This document shows, piece after piece, positions 43,009 through 55,991 of a stretch of 64,000 bases of DNA. Position 1 is the stretch's first letter; every line of letters starts with the position of its first letter. Both the position numbers and the translations under genes were made by a program. Source of the DNA: Avena insularis (Eukaryota; Streptophyta; Magnoliopsida; Poales; Poaceae); NCBI GenBank assembly GCA_023614405.1, contig CM042685.1:231053661-231117660 (forward strand), given 5' to 3'. Under the pieces are notes generated by a model. It was not told the DNA's origin. It did no database searches and worked only from the letters and a program-made list of their open reading frames with translations.

Positions 43009-44080
43009 CTCTCAAGAGGTGGCTGCTATATCCACCACATCTACATCAACTTCTCTCTTCGACTCTCCGAACGAAAACATCATCAACAAGAATGCCACTT
43101 GTCTCATGGCAAGGAGCTCTAAGGTAACTTCTTCTAACTCTTCTTTTCCTAAGGCTATGATTGACATGGATGATCCTACTAGCCTTAAGGTTAAAGAAGA
43201 GATTATTGCTTTGTATTATTTCTATACTAACTTGCAAGGTGAGCACAAAGTTCGTTTTGAAGCTCTTATGGATCAACTAGCCCAAAACGATGCTCTCCTT
43301 GAAGAAAAGGGCAGAATTGAAAGGGAGGATGCAATGGAAATTGCATCCTTAAAAAATGCTCTTGAAGAAGAGGAAGAGGCTCGGGTCTCTCTTGAAGAGA
43401 GGCTTGAGTCTATTGAAGAGTCACATGATGAAATTGTGACTAAACTTGTTAAGGAACGTGACAATGCTGTCACCAAAGCAAAGAAGTTAAAGAAGGAAAA
43501 GATTGACTTTGGGGCTGCTCATGATAGACTCTCCGAGGAATTGGAGAAACTTGACAATGCTCACAAGTCATTTAAAAACGAGTTCTCTATTCTCAATGAG
43601 TCACATGATCAGCTTCAAAGTCGATTGGCCAAATATGATACTCCTAGATCATCCAACTCAACATATAGTAACAAGGAAAATGCTAGTGTGGAAAAAGAAG
43701 TGATCAAGGACATCACTCCCAAGGATAAAGGTGTGCTTGCTGAAGTCCTTCGCAAACAAAGGTGAAACCATGGTAAAGAGGGACTCGGGTATGTCACCAA
43801 GTACAAGAAGAAGAAAACCAAGAAGAACAAGACCAAGAATGTGCAATCAAAGATAAGCACCGCTGAGAAGAATATCACAAAAGACAAGACTAACAATATT
43901 GGTTTTGCAGGGTATCATAATCTGAATTATGAACTCTTTTGTGATGTCTATGGCGATATTTACGCTTATTATGTCGGTCCCATTGATGAATATATTGCTT
44001 GGTCTATTTGGGTCCCAAAGACCCTTGTTACTAACATGAAAGGACCCATTGAAAAATGGGTACCTAAAACCAAGAAGTAA
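43009..44080 (+). pseudogene. gag: Element F gag, C-terminal coiled-coil part
   Basis: It resumes the gag frame directly after H. After about 60 Ser/Thr-rich residues comes a coiled coil of roughly 130 residues (about 43230-43640): MDQLAQNDALLEEKGRIERE, LKNALEEEEEARVSLEERLE and SEELEKLDNAHKSFKNEFS show clear heptads. TGA at 43763-43765 interrupts, one C-to-T step from CGA. The frame then continues through a Lys-rich stretch to TAA at 44078-44080. Pol lies in another frame, so a frameshift, natural or mutational, sits near 44080. This could be mistaken for a host gene, but its phase joins the zinc-knuckle gag upstream. Confidence 0.82.
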
Positions 44081-45630
44081 TTTTCTTGCAGGGCTATGCT
44101 TCCAGTGGGTCGAAATGGGTGTTGGATAGTGGTTGCACTAGTCATATGACCGGAAGCAAGGAGATCATCACGGAGATGCGTCCAAATCATGATAATATCA
44201 TAGTCTCCTATGGTGATAAGTCTAAATCTCAGGTATTGGGTCTTGGCAAGGTTGTGGTTGCCCACGATATCTCTCACGTGGACGTCATGCTTGTTGAGAC
44301 CCTCGGTTACAACCTTCTTTCTGTTCGTGCCCTTGGAAAGATGGGTTTTGCTGTTTTTATCGATGATGATTTGGTGGTACTCTTGTGGAGCAAGTCTCTA
44401 AAGGTTGCTTTCGTTGGATACGTCGAAAATGACCTGTATGTGGTGGACTTGTCGGGGAAAACCATTTCGGGTCCGATGTGTCTATTTGGAAAGGCCGACG
44501 TGGGATGGCTATGGCATCGCCGTTTAGCCCATGTCAACATGAGAACTTTGCAAAGTCTCCAGAAGGGTGGCCACATCCTTGGACTAAAAGACAATGTCTC
44601 TTTTGCCAAAGATCGTGTTTGCAGGGCTTGTGTAGAAGGAAAAATGCATGACTCTCCCCACAAGAGGAAGACTATTGTGTCATCAAAGAGGATCTTGGAA
44701 TTACTTCATGTGGATTTATTTGGTCCTCCTTCTCATGCAAGTCTTGGTGGGAAGAAATATTGCTTGGTCATTGTCGATGATTACTCAAGATACACATGGG
44801 TCTATTTTTTCAAGCTGAAAAGTGAGACTCAACAAACTGTCATTGACTTTGCCAATGAAGTCCAACATCAACACAATGTTCCTATCTTGGCAATAAGAAG
44901 TGACAACGGCTCCGAATTCAAGAACTACACTTTGAATGAGTTTCTGAGCGAAGAGGAGATTAGACATCAATATTCCGCTGCGTACACCCCTCAACAAAAT
45001 GGTGTAGCCGAGAGGAAGAACCGGACTTTGATGGATATGGCAAGATCAATGTTGTCTGAATTCAAATCTCCTTATAATTTTTGGGCTGAAGCCATATCCA
45101 CTGCTTGTCACTCATCGAACCGGCTCTACCTCCAAAATATTTTGGACAAGACTCCATATGAAATTATTACCGGTAACAAGCCCAACATCTCATACTTCAG
45201 GGTATTCGGGTGTAAGTGTTTCTTTCTTATTAAAGGTGCCCGTTTGTTAAAATTTGAGTCCAAGGCTTTAGAAGGTATTTTTGTTGGTTACGGTGCTGAA
45301 TCCCACACTTATAGAGTCTACAACAAGCTCACTGGGATTGTTGTAGAATCTTGTAGTGTGGAGTTCGATGAAAATAACGGCTCCTTTGTAGGGCAAGTTG
45401 ATGTTTGTGATGTAGATGTTGAAATACCCCAAGATGCCATAAGAAGAATGGGCGCGGGATTTTTCCGCCCCATTGAGGAACCCCTTGTGGCGGATCGGGA
45501 AGGACAATGCTCCACACATGTGGAGCCCTCATCTACACAAGATCAACAAGCTCCTACTGTTGGAGAAATTCCTGCACCAACACCACAATCTGCTGAAGAT
45601 CATCTGTCCCCTGGACAAATTGGTAGTCCC

Positions 45631-45875
45631 AGGCCGGACTATCCGCCCCCTACAAGGGGCGGACAATCCGCCCCTGGCACTCCAACTCGTTCTAGAGGAT
45701 CCGGAGGAGAAGCCAACAACTCTGAAGCTCCCAGGCCGGATTCTCCGGCCCCCAAAGGCGGATTATCCGGCCCTGGGTCTCCAACTCCTGTCAGACACTC
45801 TCAGGAAGAAGGCTCTAGTACTTCACCTCCCAGGACGGATAGTCCGGCCCCTCCAAGTGGCGGATTATCCGGCCC
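45631..45875 (+). repeat. Three-fold coding repeat with GC palindromes in F pol
   Basis: Three units about 100 bp apart (45632, 45734, 45832). Each holds two variants of the GGCCGGATTATCCGGCCC motif separated by about 8 nt. They encode RPDYPPPTRGGQSAPG, RPDSPAPKGGLSGPG and RTDSPAPPSGGLSGP between integrase and reverse transcriptase. Confidence 0.8.
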
Positions 45876-47396
45876 TAAAGAACAAACTCGGCAGCAATCT
45901 TCTGGTGTTAACGCGGACCAAGATCATGGGCAAGGCAGTAATCAAGACAAGGATACAAATACTGATTCAACTCCTTCTAGAAACAATAAGTACATTGAGG
46001 CTCGTCGCAAGGCTCGTGCTGATCGGAACCTTGAACTAAGGGGTCACACTCTTGACAAGTTTGTTGGTGATCTACAATGAAGGGTATCCACTAGAAGAGA
46101 ACTTACAAGCTTCTGTGATCATCAAGCTCACATTTCCATGGTTGAACCGAAGAAGGTTTTTGATGCTCTTGAAGACCCCGATTGGGTGGTTACAATGCAT
46201 GAAGAATTAAATAACTTCGAACGCAACAAAGTTTGGAAGCTCGTAGAGAAACCAAAGGATTGCCGCAATGTTATCGGCACCAAGTGGATCTTCAAGAACA
46301 AACAAGATGAAAATGGCATTGTTGTGAGGAATAAAGCACGACTCGTGGCTCAAGGATTCTCTCAAGTGGAAGGAATTGACTTTGGAGAGACCTATGCTCC
46401 TGTGGCTCGTCTTGAGTCCATCCGTATCCTTCTTGCATATGAAGCCCATCATAATTTTAAATTACAACAAATGGATGTTAAGAGCGCTTTCCTTAATGGT
46501 CCTCTACATGAGTTAGTATACGTCAAGCAGCCCCCGGGGTTTGAGGACCCCAAATTTCCGAACCATGTCTACAAACTCGATAAGGCGCTCTATGGCCTTA
46601 AACAAGCCCCATGTGTGTGGTATGAGCACCTTAAAGAGCTTTTGCTAGACCGTGGATTCGAAGTTGGGCAAATCGATCCCACTCTTTTTACTAAGAAGGT
46701 TAATGGGGAGCTTTTTGTATGCCAACTTTATGTAGATGACATTATTTTTGGCTCTACTAACCAAGCTTTTAACAATGAATTTTCAAAGCTTATGAATGAC
46801 AGGTTTGAGATGTCCATGATGGGTGAGCTGAGGTTCTTTCTTGGATTTGAGATCAAACAACTTAGAGAGGGAACCTTTATTAATCAAGCTAAGTACATCC
46901 AAGACATGCTCAAAAGGTTCAAGATGACGGATCTCAATGGCGTTGCTACCCCAATGCAAACAAAGTGTCATCTTGAGCTCAATCCCAAGGGTAAAGACGT
47001 GGATCAGAAGGTATACCGATCCATGATCGGCTCTCTCCTTTACCTTTGCGCATCTAGGCCCGATATCGTGTTAAGTGTAGGAGTGTGTGCAAGGTACCAA
47101 GCCGCTCCTAAAGAAAGCCACTTAGTGGCGGTCAAGCGAATCTTCCGATATTTGGTTCATTCCCCAAATTTTGGGTTATGGTATCCCAAGGGTTCAAGTT
47201 TCTCTCTATGTGGTTACACTGATTCAGATTGGACTGGTGACAAAGATGATAGGAAATCAACCTCTGGTGCATGTCAATTCTTGGGCAGGTCTCTAGTGTG
47301 TTGGTCATCAAAGAAACAGAATTGTATTTCACTCTCAACCGCCGAAGCTGAATATGTTGCTGCTGCAAGTGCTTGTACACAATTGTTATGGATAAG

Positions 47397-47401
47397 GCAA
47401 A
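47397..47401. repeat. Target site duplication of G, left copy
   Basis: GCAAA against ACAAA at 55706-55710; one mismatch. The F frame is continuous when one copy is removed. Confidence 0.7.
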
Positions 47402-49094
47402 TGAAGGGAATATGCCCAAGAGGCAATAATAAAGTGGTTATTATTGTATTCCTTGTTTATGATAAATGTTTATTTTGCATGCTATAATTGTATTAATATG
47501 GAAACGTTAATACATGTGTGTTTAATAAACAAAAGGAAGTTCCTAGTTATGCCTCTCTTATAAACTAGCTCGTTGATTAACATGATGATCAAAGTTTCCT
47601 GATCATGGACATTGGATGTTGTTAATAACGAGGTCACAACATTAGTGTAATGATGTGATGAACATTCATCCGAAGTATAGCATTACGATCAAAGTCATTG
47701 AGTTTATATTGCTATAACAACCTACGAAGTGATCCTAATCCTTAGACCATGAGATCATGTCAATCACTAACACTGGAAGAGTTTCTCGATGACATCAAAC
47801 GTCTACCCGTAACTGGGTGATTATAAAGATGGCTTCAGAACTACTAAAGTGTTATGTTGATACCCATGGATCAAGAGTGGAATTTGTTCATCCCGATGAC
47901 GGATAGATATGCTCTAGTCCCTCTCGGTGATATCACATTGATTAGCTTGCAAGCAAGTGATTTGATCACTAGAATGTTATATCACAGGAACGAGAAAAGA
48001 GTGCATGTCGGTAACGATATCAAACTAGGTATGGAGATACCGATGATCGAATCTCAGACATGTAATATATCGTGAAACAAAGGGATTAAGATACTAGCGT
48101 AAAAGGTTCACACGATCACAGAAGTCATCGTTGAATGTGTGGGAGTCAGTATGGATCTCCAGGTCCCGCTACTGATTATTGATCGGAGAAGGGTCTCGAT
48201 CATGTCCGCATTATTCGCGAACGTAGGGTGACACACTTAAGGGATACCGACACCATTCGGAGCAAATGATATGCCAGAAAAAGAAAAGGAAAGCGCAGGA
48301 ATTTATTTCACTAGACACCGAAACTGTTTCGGTTGAAATTGCTGAAACTGGTTCTGCATGTGAAATGGAATACTAGCAAGGGGTTTTATGTGAATGTTTG
48401 TTAATTAAAGTAATTAACAAAATTCTGAATAAATAAATAAAAGAGTTTTATTTAAATGAGAGCTTGCATTAAATTTGGTGGAAATTTAATGCATGTGAGT
48501 GGATTTTTGAGTGGAGGCTTTTTAATGGGAGTGGAGGCTTTTCATTTTGAGTGGGAGCTCCACCCACATGAATGTGGAAGAGGTGGGGGAAGCCCCATGG
48601 CTGGGCGCCATGCCCCTTGGGTGCCCCCCTCTCCCCTATAAAAGGCCCCCCTCTCCTCCTCTCAAAGCACACCTCCTCGCGAAGGATCTCTCTCCCCCTT
48701 TAGAATTTCCCCATGGTCTCGGATCAGCGAGATACATGTTCCCGGTGGCTTTTTCTGGAAGGATTTGTTGCTTCCGCTGCTTCGCTGGAGCGAGGGCGCG
48801 GAGGTTGTCGGGGTACCCGTACGTGTGTGCGATCACGGATGCACCACTGCTTTGAGGTGCTGGACTTGATCGTGCTGGACCGGCTGGACCAGATGGACTT
48901 CATCACGATCTTGAGATCGGCAAGCGTTCATCTACATCATCCACGAGTACAACCTCGTTAACGCTATTCGGTCTTCGAGGGTATGTATTCTATGGATGTA
49001 TATCCACCCGTTGCTTGTATCTAGTAGATAGATCATGGTACATAGATGTTCCCATCGTAGGAAAAATTTTGTTTTCTATGCTGCGAACCCTACA
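47402..49094 (+). repeat. Element G, 5' LTR
   Basis: Starts TGAAGGGAATATGCCCAAGA, a diverged Angela-type start (GGCAATAATAAAG follows), and ends GCGAACCCTACA. A TATA box TATAAAAG at 48637-48644 lies in a GC-rich stretch. Confidence 0.92.
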
Positions 49095-49108
49095 GTGATA
49101 TCAGAGCC
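49095..49108 (+). promoter_or_regulatory. Element G primer binding site, variant tRNA-Met type
   Basis: GTGATATCAGAGCC directly after the LTR; the usual site reads TGGTATCAGAGC. Confidence 0.75.
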
Positions 49109-51480
49109 GGATCTATGCGTAGATACTTTGCATGGGTAGTATACATATGAGTATGTGGGCGATGATGATCATTTTATTGCTTCTTAGTTGTACTTTGGAT
49201 ATTGGTGGCATAGTGGGATGAAGCGGCCCGGACAAACTTTACATGTCCTCGCACATGAGACCTGTTCCACGCTTGACATGCAACTAGTTTTGCATAAGTG
49301 GCTAGCGGGTGTCTGTCTCTCCTACTATAGTCAATATCTAATTTGCAACGAGTTGTCAACAATTTGGTTATCCTCGTTGTGGTTCATGTTCGTAGGTAAG
49401 AACGGTTCTATCTTCAAAAGCCCTAAGCCACGTAAAATTTGCAATGGATAAATTAGAGGCGTCTAGTTTAGATTGTTGTTGGGATAGTGTTATGATATGA
49501 TGATGTTGTAAGTAGAATTATGAGATGATACTCTTACAACACGCATAATGTGTAGGTTCCATAGACCTTGGCCTTACACATAGAGGTATGATAGTGATCA
49601 TACCACGGTGCACATGATAGAGATCATATGTGGGAACCATATCATTTCACTAATAAACATGTGATGTTTGATTGCATCTTATATTGCTTGTTTGGCGTTT
49701 TATTAGCATAATAAGATGATCCCTCATTTAGATATCAAGATAAAAATGTGTTCTTCCTTAAGTATGCACCGACAATGTATCGCCGCTTCAAGGCATCACG
49801 TGATGATCGGGTGTACTTGAATCCACAAGCATATCTCGGGTGTAAGACAGTTACACACGCGAATACTAAGGTTCTTACTTGGCGAGCCTAGCATGTACAG
49901 ACATGGCCTCAGAACACGGACCGAAAGGTTAAGCATGAGTCATATAGTAGATATGATGCCCATTTGATGCTCGCCTTTGAAGCTACACCGACTCACGTGA
50001 TGATCGGACTTGGTGTAGTGGATTTGGTTCATGTAATCACCAAAAAGACACGAGGGATGTCGTTTTTGAGTGGGAGTTCATTTCTAATTTGGATTAGTAG
50101 AACTCAATTTATCATAAATTAAATCAAAGTGAATTTGCATAATTTGTTGTAGTCATTTGCATTCGTCCACCACCTTATGCATAGTTGTAATTGAGATAAT
50201 AGAACTATAGAATTCTGGATATATACTTTACAAACTGGTATCGTATTGTGTTGAGTGTCAATCTAAATTTTAAATTCCTATTGCAAACTTTCAGCAAAAT
50301 TCTATTTACTCCGTGAAATTTAATAATTAGTATTAAATCGAGAGAAACAATTCTAGTCTTAGTATCTTAAGTACCATGTTTGCCTCCACGATTCTTGATT
50401 GTTTTAATATCAAGTTTATCTAGGAGCTGAAAGAATTGTTTCAGAAACCATCATGTGTGACAGATATAACAATATCTGAAACAATGTTTTGGTTGCAATA
50501 TTATAGAGTATAATATGTGTTCTCATATAGGATGAGAATTTACAAGGGTTGGAGATGCTAGACATCCTAATCATCCAAAAGGGTTTTGGAAAGCAACATT
50601 ATACTCACGATTCTCCTTATAGGCTACATTAGCTTGATCATGAAAGTCGTCATGATAAGGATGAATAGAAGATGTATGTAAAATGTTTACTACACTAAAA
50701 GATTACTAAAGAATGGATTTTGAAAGAATACCGATCATTTTGATGATGGTGATCTACTTCAAAGTGCAAGTCCAAAGGTATTATTATTTGAATATACACG
50801 CTTTGGACTATGTGTCATGTAGATGGCGCCACTTTTGATGTTGATAGATTCTTTTAAAAAGGTAAAGGGAATGCTGAAAGAGAATCTATAAAATATATTT
50901 GGCAGAAAAGAAAAGATTGGAAATATCCAATTTTGGTATATGGATGATATACATGTTATGGTTGTATTCTTTGCTTGTTAAACAATGTGGTTCTTGGGTA
51001 TTGGATACCGAATTGGTTGGTATGAAATTTCATATGGAACAACGCAATTCATGAACCACAATGGCCTAAGTAACTAGCAAGAGAATATGTGATGATGTTC
51101 ATCGAAAACAAACAAACCGTTGTTTGTATTTCTCGTTGACATCAAAGCTTGACTTCAAGATTTGTTTTAATAATTGTTATTTGAATCAGGTATTATGAGA
51201 ACAAAGGTTGTTCAAATAATTACCGTATTCCATATAAGATGGATGATTTAAAAATCTAGTTGGAGAAATCACATCCATAAAACCTAATGCTAAAATGTCG
51301 CAAGACAAATGATTCGAAGATCACTTACGAAGTGACATTGCTGTTTAAATTATATTGGAAATAAAACATGAAGAAACTCCATTTTCATGGATTTTTGGAG
51401 TCTTTGATTTGATCAAATGATGCTTGTGAGACTTTCCTCGGGATAATTAAAACTTCGTTCAAAGGCCAAAGAAGAACGAA
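49109..51480 (+). other. Element G leader and unrecognisable gag region
   Basis: No ORF above 100 codons is present. The first kilobase resembles a non-coding leader. AT-rich sequence from about 50060 probably covers former gag, but I see no surviving motif. Confidence 0.55.
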
Positions 51481-53965
51481 CGACTAAATTATTGGAATTT
51501 ATACATATCGATGTATGTAGTCCATTATGTGTAGTCGTAAGCGATGTGTTTCAACTTCATATGCTTTCTCCGGAAATTTGAGTGAATGTTCACTTAATGA
51601 GAAAGAAGTGTGAAATATTTGAAAACGTTCAAAGACTTTCAAGATGAAGTGAAAATCATTGTGACAAGAAAATAAATGGTTTATGATTTTATCATAAGGG
51701 ATTTATTTGAGTTACAAATGTAACAAGAAAAATAAATGAATTATGATTTATCATAAAGGGATTTATTTGAGTTGCAAGTTTAGCAAAACACCTAGATTTA
51801 CATTTCCCGAAACACCATAGGAGTACGGAGTGTTTGAGATTTGTAATGAAACCTTATTTGACATGGTTGGATCAAAGGTGTTATTTATAAAACTGCCATT
51901 ATGTTTTAAAAAGATTAAAGCTTTAGAGACTACCGCTTTTACACTGAAAAGAGCTCCATCTTGATCCGTTGAAATGACACCATGGAAGTTATGGTTTGGG
52001 GTAAAACCCAAGTTGTCATTTCTTAAATTTTGGTATGCTAAACATAAGTAAGATGTTTACAACCGAAGTCGGATGAGCATGTCTTTGTAGGTTATTTCGA
52101 ATAACAATTGGTTATTCCATCATAACACCAAGGACAAAAGGGTTTGTAGCTTGAAACATGAAGTTTCTTGGAGAAGGAATTTTTCGTAAAAGTTAAGTGG
52201 GAGGACAATAGAACTTTGATAAGGTTAACGAACCTTAGCTATATGTGCTAAGTTGCGCAGCGCCGGAAATCGTTCTGAAGGCTGCCACAATGCTCATAGC
52301 TTATGTGCCTCAAAGGTTGTGGTCACGGAGATCTAAGTTCCTATTGAACCAAGTAGGTCGGATAAACAATCAAATGTTAAGATTTGAGAGTAAATCATTA
52401 TTGTTTGACAATGATGAACCGAATACATACAAAGAAGCGATGATGGGCCCTGACTCCGTCAAATGGCTTGAAGCCATAAAATCCGTGATAGTTCCATACA
52501 CGAGAAACCAAGTTTTGAACTTGGAAGACCCTCCGGAAAGGTGTAAAAACCTATCGGTCGTATTTGGATCCATAAAGAAACAGACATGGATGTTTTACAT
52601 CTATGAAATAGTCGACATATCGGTAAAGTATTTTACGACAATGTTCAAGGAGTTAACTATGATAAGATTTGATCTTTCATAGAGATATTTAGTCTGGACG
52701 GATTAAAGTAGCAACCACTACATATAATTTGGTATATGGTAGATGAATAAACAAAACAAAGTTCTTTTAATAGAATGGTTACCTAGGACGTGTACATGAC
52801 ACGATCCAAAGGGTTTTGTTAATTCAAAGGATGCTAAAAGGGGCATGCAAACTTCAATGGTTGAAGTAAGCATCGCGGAGTTGGAGTCTTCACCATGATG
52901 AAAAAGGAGTTTTTCATCAGGAGATGATGAAGATGCTTGCATTTGCAAGAAATTAAGTGGGAGCGCTGAGACACATTTCTAATACATTATGTGGATGACA
53001 TCTTGTTGATTAGAAATGATGTATCTTTTATTGACAATGGTTAAGAATTTCATTTTGATGAAAGACTTAGGCAAAACCCGAATATTTAGCATGAATATCT
53101 ATAGTGGATAGACTGTGATGCTAATATGGTTGTGCCAAACGTACATATATGAGATATTGAAGGAGTTCAATATAGAAACAACAAGAAACGGTTCTTGTCG
53201 CATGGAAAAGAATTGAATCAAGATTCAAGTGTATCGACACTTGATAAGTGAAACAAGATTCAAGTGCTTTGACACTTTATGAGTGAAATCACGAGAATGT
53301 TTTGATCAATCATACCATGATATGTACACATCCAGATATGTCCTATGCTCTAAGTGTTATGAGCATATACCAGAATGAACCATAAAATGATCATTGAACT
53401 ATAGTAAGGATATTCTTATGATCTTTTGGAAGAACTAAGAATATATTTGTGTAGAGGTGACAAACAATTACAAATAGTTCATTGTAAAGCGTTACATTGA
53501 TACTAGTTTTGTCACAAGATACAAATTAAGTTTATCTCAATTTAAACTATGGGTGGCACAATGAAATGGAAAGAAAGTTTCCATGATGGATTTGGATGAA
53601 ATCCAAAGTTAAGACATTGTGACGAATACTACAACAAAAAGGCTAAGTATATGACTGCTATAGTAGCAGCAAAGGAGGGAATTTGTGTCAAGTAGTTTGT
53701 TATCAAACTAAGGTGTGGTTTGCAATGGGCTAACACTAAACATATATTGTATGACAATAGTATCGACGTGGTGTAACCCCAAGGAACTAAAGGTCTCACC
53801 AAAAGACCAAATTTATACAATGCCATCTCATTGGAGAATGAGTGATGCGTGGAGACGCAAAGACATGCAAATACACACGGACCTAAAAGCATCAGATCCA
53901 TAGATTATGTTAACCACTTGCAGTTGCGTATATGGAACACCAGAAAGCCATAGGTGTTCAATACG
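51481..53965 (+). pseudogene. pol: Element G pol relics (integrase, reverse transcriptase, RNase H)
   Basis: Fragments appear in the right order. Near 51495-51520 the reading IHIDVCSPL recalls the integrase start. At 52088-52190 GYFE.NNWLFHHNTKD-type coding is damaged. At 52420-52540 EPNTYKEAMMGPDSVKWLEA is the start of Angela-type reverse transcriptase. Near 52990 YVDDILLI is the catalytic box. At 53635-53680 EYMTAIVAAKE is RNase H. Each lies in a different frame with stops between. The order and phrasing match BARE/Angela pol; nothing functional remains. Confidence 0.8.
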
Positions 53966-54010
53966 CAAAGTTTTCAAACTAGATTATTGTCTCTAGTGCA
54001 AGTGGGAGAC

Positions 54011-55705
54011 TGAAGGGACTATGCCCGAGAGGCAATAATAAAGTGGTTATTATCGTATTCCTTGTTTATGATAAATGTTTATTTTGCATGCTATAATTGT
54101 ATTAATATGGAAACGTTAATACATGTGTGTTTAATAAACAAAAATGAAGTTCCTAGTTATGCCTCTCTTATAAACTAGCTCGTTGATTAACATGATGATC
54201 AAAGTTTCCTGATCATGGACATTGGATGTTGTTAATAACGAGGTCACAACATTAGTGTAATGATGTGATGAACATTCATCCTAAGTATAGCATTATGATC
54301 AAAGTCATTGAGTTTATATTGCTATAACAACCTATGAAGTGATCCTAATCCTTAGACCATGAGATCATGTCAATCACTAACACCAGAAGAGTTTCTCGAT
54401 GACATCAAACGTCACACCGTAACTGGGTGATTATAAAGATGGCTTCAGAACTACTAAAGTGTTATGTTGAGACCCATGGATCAAGAGTGGAATTTGTTCA
54501 TCCCGATGACGGATAGATATGCTCTGGGCCCTCTCGGTGATATCACATTGATTAGCTTGCAAGCAAGTGATTTGATCACTAGAATGTTATATCACGGGAA
54601 CGAGAAAAGAGTGCATGTCGGTAACGAGATCAAACTAGGTATGGAGATACCGATGATCGAATCTCAGACATGTAATATATCGTGAAACAAAGGGATTAAG
54701 ATACTAGCGTAAAAGGTTCACACGATCACAGAAGTCATCGTTGAATGTGTGGGAGTCAGTATGGATCTCCAGGTCCCGCTACTGATTATTGATCGGAGAA
54801 GGGTCTCGATCATGTCCGCATTATTCGCGAATGTAGGGTGACACACTTAAGGGATACCGACACCATTCGGAGCAAATGATATGCCAGAAAAAGAAAAGGA
54901 AAGCGCAGGAATTTATATCACTAGACACCGAAACTGTTTCGGTTGAAATTGCTGAAACTGGTTCTGCATGTGAAATGGAATACTAGCAAGGGGTTTTATG
55001 TGAATGTTTGTTAATTAAAGTAATTAACAAAATTCTGAATAAATAAATAAAAGAGTTTTATTTAAATGAGAGCTTGCATTAAATTTGGTGGAAATTTAAT
55101 GCATGTGAGTGGATTTTTGAGTGGATGCTTTTTAATGGGAGTGGAGGCTTTTCATTTTGAGTGGGAGCTCCACCCACATGAATGTGGAAGAGGTGGGGGC
55201 AGCCCCATGGCTGGGCGCCATGCCCCTTGGGTTCCCCCCCTCTCCCTATAAAAGGCCCCCCTCTCCTCCTCTCAAAGCACACCTCCTCGCGAAGGATCTC
55301 TCTCTCCCCTTTAGAATTTCCCCATGGTCTCGGATCAGCGAGATACATGTTCCCCGTGGCTTTTTCTGGAAGGATTTTTTGCTTCCGCTGCTTCGCTGGA
55401 GCGAGGGCGCGGAGGTTGTCGGGGTACCCGTACGTGTGTGCGATCACGGATGCACCACTGCTTTGAGGTGCTGGACTTGATCGTGCTGGACCGGCTGGAC
55501 CAGATGGACTTCATCACGATCTTGAGATCGGCAAGCGTTCATCTACATCATCCACGAGTACAACCTCGTTAACGCTATTCGGTCTTTGAGGGTATGTATT
55601 CTATGGATGTATATCCACCCGTTGCTTGTATCTAGTAGATAGATCTTGGTACATAGATGTTCCCATCGTAGGAAAAATTTTGTTTTCTATGCTGCGAACC
55701 CTACA
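54011..55705 (+). repeat. Element G, 3' LTR
   Basis: Preceded by the purine-rich AAGTGGGAGAC. TATA box TATAAAAG at 55247-55254. Ends GCGAACCCTACA. Confidence 0.92.
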
Positions 55706-55991
55706 ACAAACTTTAAAGGAATATGGTGTCAATTGTGACAAAGTGCCTCTATTATGCAACAATGAAAGTGCTATCAAAATTGCTTACAATCCCGTGCAGC
55801 ATACAAGAACAAAACATATAGAGATTCGCAACCACTTTATTCGGGATCATGTTGCTCGTGGTGATATTGCCCTATCCTTTGTGAGCACGAAGAACCAACT
55901 TGCTGATATTTTCACGAAGCCTCTTGATGAAGCAAGATTTTGTTATTTGAGGAATGAGCTAAATATCATAGATTCAAGGAGCTTGGCTTGA
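55706..55991 (+). pseudogene. pol: Element F pol, C-terminal RNase H part
   Basis: It continues the RNase H frame across the G insertion: TLKEYGVNCDKVPLLC, then NNESAIKIA, TRTKHIEIRNHFIRDH, QLADIFTKPLDEARF, ending at TGA 55989-55991. All landmarks of the copia C-terminus are present. The catalytic Asp expected after Cys (CDN in relatives) is Asn here (AAC at 55758-55760), which should inactivate RNase H. Confidence 0.88.

Larger units (their letters stand above)
44086..47401 (+). pseudogene. pol: Element F pol: protease, integrase, reverse transcriptase, RNase H (cut by G)
   Basis: Protease DSGCT at 44125-44139 (WVLDSGCTSHMTG). Pre-integrase zinc segment with WHRRLAHVN and CRACVEGK. Integrase core with Asp in VIVDDYSRYTW, Asp in RSDNGSEF and Glu in NGVAERKNRTL. 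A Pro/Gly-rich linker with a three-fold repeat (45631-45875). TGA at 46078-46080 (one step from CGA) interrupts before reverse transcriptase. Reverse transcriptase has [27 protein letters not shown] and the catalytic YVDD at 46729-46740. RNase H has TDSDWTGD and [10 protein letters not shown] and stops at 47401 where G begins. Only one nonsense codon spoils this 3.3-kb frame, so F was active fairly recently. Confidence 0.92.
47402..55705 (+). mobile_element. Element G: Angela/BARE-like copia with decayed interior
   Basis: LTRs 47402-49094 (1693 bp) and 54011-55705 (1695 bp), primer site 49095-49108, interior 4.9 kb. The interior keeps pol relics in the expected copia order but full of stops and frameshifts, so it is non-autonomous. 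By eye the LTRs show about 25-30 differences (roughly 1.7%). It is inserted in the RNase H of F. Confidence 0.92.

Noticed and set aside
43019..43765. Possible host gene for a coiled-coil protein
   Set aside because: The frame joins the F gag zinc-knuckle region in exact phase across the H insertion, so it is the C-terminal part of gag.
52245..52682. Independent 145-codon gene
   Set aside because: It contains the start of Angela-type reverse transcriptase in the correct order within G; it is a pol relic.
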